A stretch of 38,190 nt of DNA from an uncultured Clostridia bacterium (lineage in GTDB: Bacteria; Bacillota; Clostridia; Christensenellales; UBA1242), in assembly GCA_947629505.1 (NCBI GenBank), contig CANRDW010000008.1, forward strand, positions 1 through 38,190. The letters are read 5' to 3'. This document shows positions 15,408 through 27,500 of the stretch, piece by piece; within the stretch, counting starts at the first letter, position 1; each line of letters begins with the position of its first letter. Both the position numbers and the translations under genes were made by a program. The notes beneath the pieces were generated by a model. That model had not been told where the DNA came from. It saw nothing but the letters and a program-made list of their open reading frames with translations, and ran no database searches.

Positions 15408-15437
15408 TTGCGAAATTAATTTCAAAAATGTTAAAAT
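15408..15437 (+). promoter_or_regulatory. Candidate promoter of the giant gene
   Basis: TTGCGA (15408-15413), 18-nt spacer, TAAAAT (15432-15437), about 95 nt before the ATG. The surrounding sequence is very AT-rich, so other -10 candidates (for example TATAAA at 15445) exist. Apart from this and the opposing promoter, I see nothing in the 213-nt intergenic region. Confidence 0.4.
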
Positions 15438-15532
15438 AAAATTGTATAAAATTCGTGCGCATTTAATTGTAAAATTTCAGTATTTATTTTACCAATTGGC
15501 AAACACTAATTTTGCCTTATCAAAGGAGAGAT

Positions 15533-18500
15533 ATGAAAAGAAAAAGAGGAGTGTTAAGCATTTGGGCAACGCTGCTGCTTGTGCTGGTAGGCTTTGTGTG
15601 TGTGATTGGAGTGGTCACACTTATTATGTTTCTTTCTGGGCAATTAAACAAAAAGATTATTGAGCCGCAAAATTTATCAATATCTCTTGCTGATGGAAGT
15701 GAAGGGTTTGTGAGTGGGAACAACAATTTTTATGTTGCAAATGATTTTAAACTTGTTGTCAACACCACAACCGCAGATGTCACTGAAAAAACGATTAGAC
15801 TTAAATTTACAGATGGCTCGACAACTAAAAACGGCTACATAACAGACAATGACCGCATTTTGACCGTGCCAGAATATGTCACAATTGGGAAACCTTTTGA
15901 AGTCACGCTTGGAAGAGATTACAACAGCGAGTTGGATGCAGACATTGTCATTGGCGGCTTTAAAAGTTTGACGGCGGAGTCTGTTGAAAATGTTGAACTT
16001 CCACACCTTTCATTCACTGTGGCAGTGGATGTTCCTGTTTCAAACATTGAAGTGGGGGTTGATCAAGGTGCTTCCACAGTTTTCAACAATTTTCAGACAG
16101 TGACGATTGGCTCTGTGTTTGATTTTAGAGTTGATTTCAAACCTGAGCAAAGTCAGTTTGTTTTCTCTGACAACACTCAAAAGAAAGAATATTTCTATGA
16201 TTTTTCAACTTCAGGCATCAGAAGAAACTGGAACACTGGCCACTTTGAAGCATATTCAAAAAATGGCAGTGTGGATGAAGTGACAGTTTACACTTTTGCA
16301 AATTCTTATTACAGACAACTTGCTTTAAAAGAAATTGAAGAAAGTTATGAAAATCAAAATCTTAAAGACGAAAATCCTTTGGAATACAACACTGCCATGC
16401 TCAGTTATTTTGGCAGAAATCCTGCGGGAGCAGTCACATACACATTCCAAATTCAAGTTGTTGATGTGACGGTGAACAAGGATTCTTTGAAATTGAAAAA
16501 TGGTGGAAGTTACGATTCTGTTCCACTTGACCCTGTTTATGTTGACAAATATTACACACTCACTGCAAATTCAGAAAACGGCGATGACACTTTGGGCATC
16601 ACTGTCTATGACACAAGCGACACGGAAAAGCCATATCTTGTTGCAAATGTTGGAATTAAAATGCCTGAAGATATTGATATTAATGATCTTGTAATTGAGG
16701 GCGACAAGGTTATGCAAGTTGACAAAGAAACCGGCGACATTACAGAACTTCAGTTTGTTTTAGAGGATGCAAAAGGCGGCAAATATAACAGCACAGACCA
16801 ATATTCTTATTATATTTTGCCAAACACAACTCCAAAAAACAGTGGAGATTATTTCTGGCGCTTCAATGCAACAAAGGATCTTTCAACACAAACCTTTGCA
16901 ATAAACTTCTTCTATGAAAATGAAATGGGGAAGATTGTTTCATTATATGAATTTGGTGCTGACAAAGAAAAGAGTGCAATACTTACAATAAAGGAACAGA
17001 CTTATGAAGAGCCACCTTATTGGAAAGAAACTTCTGAATCTTCCGTTATTACAATGAACATCACCTATGACAGTGAGGGGACTGCAAAAACTGCCGTTGT
17101 TGACCTCAATGAATATCTCAATCCACTCAATGAAGCAAACATCTATGATGTTGTGAGATATTTCTTGATGTTCCCAACAATTAGTGGTGCTGAGGATGTC
17201 GTCAAAAATGTTTTCCCATACAAATCAGTTCATACATACACAAAAGACTATAAAGATCAACCTTTAAGTTTAAAAATTCAGGGTTATGACAAAGACAGTT
17301 ATGAATTATATGAACTTGAAACTTCACTTTTGTATGCTCTTAGAAGTTATTCTTCAACAGCGCTTGTTTTGGCGGCAACTATAAGAACAGATGCTGACCA
17401 CAATCCATATTTGGACGGAGAAGGCACTTACAAGATTGTAAACTTAAGCACGCCAAAAGCCGTTATTGTTGAAAGCGCTCTTTCAATTGTCAATATGACA
17501 CCATCTTTCTCATTTGTTAAAGAAAGAGGCATTACGCCATACAAAGATGGCAAATATTATGTGCCTGCAATAAACAGATCGGCAAGCGGCTCATCACTTG
17601 ATATGATTGAGTTTAATTTGACGGTTAATAGTGATGGTGATCCAACAACAAATGACAAAGTCATACAGGCTTTCCAAAACAAAAATCTTACAATAGAATG
17701 TTTGGACACACTGAATAATGTTTATGACATTGATTATTTGCAACTTGAATCGCTTAATGTAGAGGGAACAAAATTCAAAGGAAGAATTGCAATCAACGAA
17801 ACGGCATTCACACAAGAACATTTAGACAACTATTCAAATTTGGATGTGGGCAAACCGATTAAATTGCGCCTTGTTTACAATAATGGCGTTGAAAAGCAAT
17901 ATAAAGATATGTATTTAGAAGACGACCCTTCTGTTACAACCATGAATATTTATTATCCACAGCCATATTATGATGTCCAAGGCGGCGATGGCAAATATTA
18001 CATCGAGGGGAGATATCAAGAATTCTTTGGCTCTGCAACCACCACTACACAACACACACTTAAGGTCGATATTTCAGACACAACCACAATCAATTGGGTT
18101 GACAAAGAAGGCAGAGAAACAGATATTTCGTCATGGGGAGATGCACTTGGTCTATCAGGTGGGGCAAACGCAATTGAAATTTTAAACAAACTTTTGACTT
18201 TCACTTTAAAAGACCAATATGACAACGATATTGCTGAGGGGCTTTACAGCATTCGTCTGGTTGAAGAAGATGAAAATGGCAATCCTGTCACGGCTGGGGC
18301 GATCGGCCGCTCACAACTTTTAAATGAAATCGTAAATCTTTCTCCAACAGCAAACGGAAAGCCAACTTATCTTCGCGCGTATATTGTTGAAAATGCAATC
18401 ACAGAAAACACAGATGATTATTTTGTCAAAGTATATGACGAACAAAATGTTCCAACGGGCGACAGACTTGGCTCTGTGAGATTTGAATTTAACATCACAG

Positions 18501-21500
18501 GAAAAGGCATTAATCATATCGATTATGACAGCGACAGAGACCTGACGGCAACAACTTGGACAGATTCTCTAAACAACGGAACTGTCATAGTCGAAAAAGT
18601 CATCAATCCTACAAAGAACACCACTCCAAGCGTTGAACTAAACAAACTTGTCCACGTGTATAAGACAGGTGAGGGGCATGGGAAAGAAGACGACCACCAA
18701 AACCAAAACGGTTACGCCGATGTGATTTTCCTTCTTGACCCAGAATGGTTTGCAATGCTGTCAAGCAAAGATGAACTTTCAAAGATGTTGCAATTCAACG
18801 ACACTTTGAGTTTGACAGATGATGGAATTGAAACTACACCAATTACATCAATCAAATTTTTAAATGTGTTCAGCAGTGATACTGAATTGAAGTTTGTGAT
18901 AACTGACAGTTCAAGATTGTTTAGAATATCTTTTGTGTTTAAATGCATTTCAGATGTCGAGATTAAACCTGACTTTTCACGCTTCACCAAGCAATATGAA
19001 TCATATCTCGTTTCAAGTCCAAACAATTCACAAGAAATTGCACTTTTTGGAAATTATGAATACAAACTTGATGATTTCACAACTTTTTCCAACACACTAC
19101 ATTTAGAAAATTACTCTTGGGAAGATGCTTTTGATGGGAAAGACCCTGAAGAAAAAGACCCTGAAGGAGCATATACACTGGTTGACAGCAGCTCCCCTTC
19201 TGTTGCCAAGATAATTAAAAAAGGCTCAGACATATATTTGCATCTTGAAGAAGTTTATGTATGCACATCCGTCACCGTTGCTGTGTATTATCATATTAAA
19301 TCAACTTATTCTCCAATATTGTATCTTAACATATATATAAATCCAAATATTATAATGCGAGAAGATCTGACGCAGAGTGCAGATGGGGTGATTTTGGATT
19401 TGGCAAGTGATTTGCCAGCATTTGAAACAAATTATAAATTCTATCGCGCTCTTGGGCAGAATGGCGATGGTTATCTCAATGGAAACTCTTTTGAAGGCAA
19501 AACAGAGATACCAATTGAAAAGTTAACTTTTAATTTCGCAGAAGACCCTTCAACTCAATATATTCAAATAAGCGAAAAAACAGATGAAAGCGGAACATAT
19601 CAATACAAACTCAACACCGGCACGCTTGATTTGAAGTTTGGACAACTTGTTGCACAAAAGTTTAATGTAGTCACAGGAAATTCAGATTTCAACGCAATCA
19701 GAATTGTTACAATTGGAGATAACACAACCATATATAAATCTGACAATGCTTTGCAAATTCAACTTTACATCTCTTATGCAGCAGACGTAAGCCAAATATT
19801 CAAACAAGAAGAAAATAAAAAAATTGAAACCGTGTTGTATGGCGAAAACAAAGAAACTTATGTCATTCTTGTGCCAAACGGAAACGGCGGGCCTTCATCT
19901 TATCAACCAGCAAACAACACAGTGTTCACCTCTGTTTCTGGCGGGGCATTAACCAGACAAGATGAACAACACATCACCGTCAGCGGCACATCCTTTAAAA
20001 ACTTTATTAAATATGACAACAGCATTGTTGCCACAAGGACACTTTCAGATGGCGAGGGAACACTTGAAATCAGATTGACAGTCAATGTTATTGTGAGTGT
20101 GCTTGGCGACAAATTGCTGAATTACAACAATCAATACAACCATTTCACAGCCAAAGATGAAAAAGACAACACTGAAGAGATTGCATTCTCTGATTTGATG
20201 GCAAACGGCAATGTCTTAACTGCCAAGAATGTATATCAAGAATTGAGCGCTGGCGGAAGTTATAAAATTGTCCATGACACCAGCACAAGTAGTTCGACAA
20301 CAACCATAGACGAAAAAGAAAATGAATCGGGCTTCTATTTCTATTACAATCAAAGATACACTGTGATACTCGATATTGTGCAAGATCAATACAATATTGC
20401 ACAACGTTCTAGAAGCGAGGGCAACACCAGATATTATGACACAATAACTCTTGGAAATCTTGAAAACACATTTGGAGATGTGTATGTCATTTTGCGCCTT
20501 ACAATCACTTCGAGTGGAAACAACCTAATTTCATATTATTATCGCGTCAAAGTGACCCCAAACTTCAAAATGGGCGGAGTTATATATCCATTTGAAGTCG
20601 AAGGCGAATATCTTGACACATCTTCAAAATATTACAATGCACTCACAAAACACTATGAAATCAACCTTGACGAAAAATTTGATGAAACAAACAGTTATCT
20701 TAAAGATCAAAGCGCAGATAAAGATAAAACGGGCAAAACTCGTTTCGTAGATCCAAAAATCGAAGGGAAAACATTAACTTATTCATACAAGATTGGCAAC
20801 ATCTATGATGAGGATATCTCTTCAACCAGTCCACTTGTCGGAAAGGATTCTGATTATCTCACAAGCGCCTATGAAACTGATGGTGTTCTAGATTTCTTCA
20901 AAGATTTTGAAACGCAAGACCCAAAAACAAAATATACAAAATTAAACATTGGACTTGTTGACGAAACACGCCGCCTTACAGTTGAAATCATCAAATCATT
21001 TGAAAGTGACAACGTTTCTCTTGTCGGCGGTGACCTTGTGTATAAACTCCGCTTCAATCAAGGCAGACAATATGCATATCGTATTGAAGGGGACAATGTT
21101 TCTCCAAATCAAAAGAACAGCAACACTTACACCACAACTCTCACCGTCAACGACACAGAAAGTGACAAAGTATTTTCAATCTATCTTGCCGAAAAAGGTG
21201 GCTTAACAGAAACAGAAATTAACAATTATGATTGGTATATCACAAACACGGGAAATGACACAATTTTATCTGATAATTTTAAGTTTACTTCAAAAGGAGA
21301 AGGACAAATAGGCAAAGTTTTGACAATCACAACTCCAGCAAGCATCAAAAAAGACTTTACAGTTGAAATTGGCTTCTACACAACGCAAAAACGCGTGTTT
21401 AGATTTGTTGTAAACTTTACAAGCAATCTCAAAGAAACACCAAACGAAACTTTTGTCGGTGGCGAGACATATAAATTTGCCAAAGAAGGCGACAAAAAAG

Positions 21501-24500
21501 GTTCAATCTTTTCAAAAGATGGCTACACAATAGAAGCGAAAGAGAAAGACCCGAATGGTGCTTTCTATGCAATAACAAGCGAATCAATTGAATTTGCACA
21601 TTTGACAGAGGACAAAGATTTTACCTTCACAGCAACAAAAGGCAATTATTCATTTGACTTTACAATCACTGTCAAGGCAAGCATAAATCTTAACACTTTG
21701 CAAAACAGAATTATTACAGATCCTACCCATCGATTTGGGCAAGTTAAGTTTGATGTTAATCTTTCAGATATAATTACTGCACAAGGATTAACAGCCAGTG
21801 TAAACAGCAAGTTCACATTTGGCGCTTGGGGAGAACAACTTGTTGAAAGTCAATCAATCACCCCAGACGATGTTGCCAAAGGCGGCGAAATTGTCAGAAA
21901 GTCATTTACATTAACTTATCGCTTCAACAATAATGAAAGCACAGAAATTTCTTACACATTCAATTATCAATACACAGTTGATGAGAATGTAAAAATCACT
22001 CAAAACTATCCAAAGCCAGACGGGGAAAATCCAAGTGAAAGAGAATATCTCTCATCTGAAACGGCAAAACAATCAGATGCATTCTTCTTCACAAATGTTG
22101 CGGACTTTGCAACTGGTGCAAGAATTCAAGTTGACGACTTGACAACAGAAGTGGCAAAAGAGAAACCTATTGCACAAAAATGGACAATCAATATCACAAG
22201 TCTTAACAATCTTAGAGTTACATTTGATGGTTCAGTGATTGGAGCGGGCAGTAACATTATCACAAACACAACAATTGATGATTTAAATAACAAAGTGCTT
22301 ATCTTTGAACTTGTCAACCCTGCCATAAACGGAACTGCCGAGTTTGCGATTGAAATCAACAAAGTTCCAACAACCTATTCAGTTACAGTAGTAAGTGGCG
22401 AGGCGATTTCCATTCAACGCAACAGGCCTCAATCTGATAAGGTCGGCACAGAAATCATCTATGCTGAAAACATGCAAAACAAAGGCTCAGACATCTTTGC
22501 ACAAGACAGAATTTTGAAATATAAATTCAATCAAAATGCTGTTGGCACACACTATGTAAAACTTCAAAACGAGGCAGGAGACACTAAGATTATTGGAATC
22601 ACAGTTGATGAACTTAAACAATTTGTAAATCTCGATCTTGGAAAGTCATATACAGGTTATAAGGTTAACGGCACATATTCCACACCAGAAGCCACCGGCA
22701 CGGCAGAATCGGACAGCCAACTTTTTGAGGCTGCTCCAACCTTGACATCTCGAATTGTTGCAATTTATGCAGACGACACAGCAATCAAAAATGAAAAAGT
22801 CACCATTGAAATTAAAAGACAAGAAGAACAAGTCTATGTTGCAATTGGGGACTTTAAACTTAAATCGACAGATTTTGACAAATCTGTGACCGTTGATATA
22901 CAACTTAAATTTGACGGAAACGAAATCACTGTTCCATTCACATACGACTATATATTGACCGTTGACTTTGAAGTTGGAAACAATGCGGACAACATTGAGC
23001 CGGATGGCGCTGGCGCAAGTTATGTGACAGTCAATGCTGGCGAAGAAAAGAGTTTGCTTGATGAATTAGGATTTTTGGTTCGCCACTCATCTGGCGATAA
23101 GGCTTTATACACAAGCGCAGACATGCAAAACAGCGTTGGCAGATTGAACCTCAAACTTTATGATGATGAATTGGAAATTGAAAAGAGCGACACTGACACT
23201 CTTACAAACTCTGCATTTAATTATGATACCTATTTAAAAGCAGCAATAAATGAAGGCGGCATAATATATAAAACTGGGCTTAATCCTTTTTCGCCAAAGG
23301 GTCTCTCTTACATCACACGTAAAGGTACCAGTGTTGATACAGAAGGCAAAGAATATGATTACACACTCTCTGCAGAGGGTGCTGGAAATGACGGCAACTT
23401 TGTGATGATGCGTCTTTCATACATTGTCACCTTTGACGATGTTACAGTCACGGCTTCACACAACATTTTGCTTAAAATTTTGCCAAATTCAAGTATTTCG
23501 TTTAAAGAGAATTCAACTTCCAATGCAACGGAAGGCGACAATACCATGGTGATTGCAGGCCAAAGCATTTGGACAAATAAAAATATTAAACAATATGAAG
23601 TTGAAAACACAACCGATGGCGACTCAATCGTTTTGTGGGACAAAGAAAATCAAGCAAACAGTGCAATTCAAGTGAATATGTACAAAAATTTCAGCGCAAA
23701 AGATTTTGATTACACCTACAATCTAAAAGCCGACAGTGGCTACAACGATTGGGACGTTATGAATCAATCGTTTGATGCAGGGAATGGTCAGTGGAGCGCA
23801 GTACAAGATGAAAATAAAACAACAATAAAAGCAACTGCAACTCCAAACTCTGAGAATAATTTTGTGATAAATGTTCCATATCTTACATTTGGCACAACAA
23901 GATTTTATATTGAATTTGAAAACAACTATGGCTTCAAAGCAAGATTCTATTTCCAGAAATCTTCAGCGCTCAATCCAACAGTAAGCAAGGTTGGTGAAAA
24001 CGATGTGCTTCACGAGGGGGACAAATTTGTCTTTGGCGTGGACTTTATGCAAATCGCTTCTGACGCCCCTGTATATACATTTGTTTACAACGAAGATGGC
24101 AAAGCAGAAGATACTGGCGAGATAACAATTAAAGGTTTTGATAAACAAAAAGAAAACGGGCAAGTGGAGGTTACAGCAACCTTTGAATTTGGCATGATTT
24201 ATGCGAAAGATAAGCCGACAGCAGATAAATTTAGCAATGTACCAAGGACTTTAACTGCAACTATCAAGCGTGAGAGTGATAATATAACATCTATTAAAAT
24301 AGAAACATTAACATGGAAATTAGGTTTAGATCCAATTGATTTGTCGTCTGGGGACACAAAATTGTATTACTACAAAAATGGGAATGTTTCTCAAGCAAGC
24401 GACGTGGCAAGCTTCTTCAGAAACAATAAACCAACAATTTCTGTAGATCTGAGTGGATTGGTCCCAGATAATTCTGCAGAAGAAAATCCTACACTTCAAG

Positions 24501-27500
24501 ATATTTCAGTATTTATACAATATGGCACAAAAGTAGAAACAAAAGACCAACTGACCAGACGTTACAGAAGTGAATCTGGTGATGGGGTTGGTGTTGCTGA
24601 GGGTGCCGAATCTACGGTTGTTGTTCATATGTCAGGCATAGATGCCTATGGCTTTGACAAAAAAGATGGAATTGTTGATAAATATTCCGCAACGGGTGGT
24701 GACGGTCAACAAGATTTCACATCCAACATCAACAAAGTGTTGATCGACCATGTTGATTTCTACAAGACGGACGGCACAACTTGGCTTGGCAGCAGTATTT
24801 TGGGCAGATCAAATAAAAACGGTATAAAAGAAATTAAAGTTGGTGGAACTGATGGTGAAAGTGAGCCATATAATACAAGCGCATTAAGTGGTGACTTAGG
24901 CAAGATTTACACAAGCGAAGGTTATGAGTTTATTTTTGAGGAAGCATCAAAATTTGAGCCGGGCATAACTGTTGGCACTAAGGAAAACAACGAGTTTGTT
25001 GTCCCATACATTAACGGAATTGAATTTGGTGAAAATGAATCTATAGATGCGATTATGCGCGTGACAATCCGTGGCGGAGATCAGGACACAAACAAACAAA
25101 CTCGCACAACAGATTTCCAAGTTCAAATCAACAGAGATGATTATGTTACTTCAGCAGAAGCACAAATCAACGATGGTGCCTCTGTAACAACTGATGAAGC
25201 ATATAAATTTGCAACCAAGACTGAAGAGGTTAATGGTGAAAATACAGCAACTTGGCTTAATGACACACTTGAAATTGACCTTGCTCCATACACAACGATT
25301 AATTTTGCAGTGCATAATCGAGGCGACTTTAAAACGGAAAACAATACATTGCAAGTAAATCTTAACACGACAACTGAAAAAACTAAAGATAATTATGTTG
25401 CTGCAAGCATTAAAGAAGTAGAAAATAAAAATCCATTCTGGATCACAGCGTATGTTTCAATTTCTGGCAGCATGGTTGCTGGGGCATTTACAAAGAATTT
25501 GGATAATGATCCAAATAATGACAGAAATTTAGAAGATGCTGACAGATTCTATATCTATTTGCTTAGCCAAACCGTTGACGAGGGATATGAAACTAAAGAT
25601 GCTGTGTTTAGATATAATGGACAGGATATTACAATGAATGCTGAACAGCCACAAGCAGAAGAAACATCATTTGTTCCAAAAACAAGTGCTGGAACACCTA
25701 TTGCAGAATATAAACCGGAAAGCATAACTCTTCGCATAAACGACACAAGAGAATTGAGTAGCGGGCATAAACAAGTTGAACTTTACTTCTTGAAGAAGAT
25801 GGGAAGCAAGACCATGTATGCTGACGGCAACAGAGTTTACAGATATTCAAAATCATTCTCAGTGCATCCAGAATATAGTGTTGCCATTCCTCAAATAAAT
25901 GGTGGGGATGGGGAAACCTTGCAAATTTCAGATTATTACAAAGTTACTCACAAAAATAATGAGCAAGACCCAGGAACTTCTTATTATGTCATTCCAATGA
26001 GCGTTTGGGGCAAAAATGTTATGCTGAAAGTCAATGAAAGTGACAAGAACGAAGAAGGCGCTTCAATTTCAGAAAAAGAGGCATATAAATATGAGTTTGA
26101 AATTGAACAAGCACAAGGCTCCGCTTCAATTGACAAGTATGGCAACATCATCACAAACTCTGACTTTGGACTTTCTTGGAACCAAATGAGCGTCACTATT
26201 TGCACAAAAGTTGCCGGATTTGATTGCAAATTTGAGGACGGAAATGGCACAGTTGATTTAACACAAATTGGCGTTCCGGGCAAAGAAATTAAATTGTCAT
26301 TTAAGAAAGCAGAATCAGAACCAACAGAAGGAATAGAAGAAACTCCAGGATGCTATTACATTGAAGGCTTGAATAGAACACTGATTACTCTCGGCGAAGG
26401 GGATACATTGTATGCAATTGGTGATGTTTCAAAGACTGCAAGCCTAGTTGGCGAAGTAGATAGCAAAACAACAATCCCAGACTTTGCGTTGACTCCAAAT
26501 CAGCAACTTGATTTACAACAAATGTTTAAAGACGTATTTAGAGACAAAGGTTGGACAAATGTCAACTTCTATTTGGTGGGCTATTCTAAGGATGAAGGAG
26601 ATATCAACACAATTGTTAGAAACAACATTGATGTATATCAAGCGGGTTTTGCTGAAGCGGGCACATACAAGATAACAGTTGTCGCAACGGGAAAAACAAA
26701 CAATCAAACAGAAAAACAAACTGAGCAGTTCACCTCCACCATTTATGTTTATGACACATCAGAGCCAATAAGTATAGCCTATGCTCAAAATGTAGATAAT
26801 GGTGGTACAGCAAATTTATCTATAATTACGGGCACTGGTGAAGGTGAAACATGGTATGAACTTAAAGACGGAAAGACAACAAAGTATGAGGACGGGAAAG
26901 TCACTGTCAAAAAGGGAGTTGAGGACAGACAATTCTTGCTTGGCAACAGGCTTTACAAAATCACCTTTGTTGGCTATGGAAATACAAATGGAGAAGATGC
27001 AATTAAAAAAGAAGTTGCAACCAGCGTCAACTACTCTCTTTCAAATCTTGTTGACAACAAGGGCGGAAAATTCTATAAAATTGTAAATGTAAATGGGAAA
27101 AATCAACTTAGCCGTGATTATAACATTGAATATATCTCAGCCAATTATGGAACATCCAGGGTAGAGAAATATTTCTACAGCATAAATGGAACAATCACCA
27201 AATATGAAGTGACCTATCATATTGTTTCATCAAGCATAACAAACTACAACGGCACTTTGCCGGTTACAGCTGCCCATGAAGTTTCAAAATATGATGTTTA
27301 TAGTCTGGTTAAGGAAATGCTCAACATTCAAATGAAAATTTCAGAAGAAGCAAACACAGAAGAAGCAATATTGGAAGAAATGTTAAAATACATGACAATC
27401 TACGAGAAAGGTACAAATGGAGTTTTGACTGAATTCAACGGCAAAACATTTAGTTCTGATGAGTGGGGAGATGGCTTGGCGAGTTACAGATTCAGCGATC

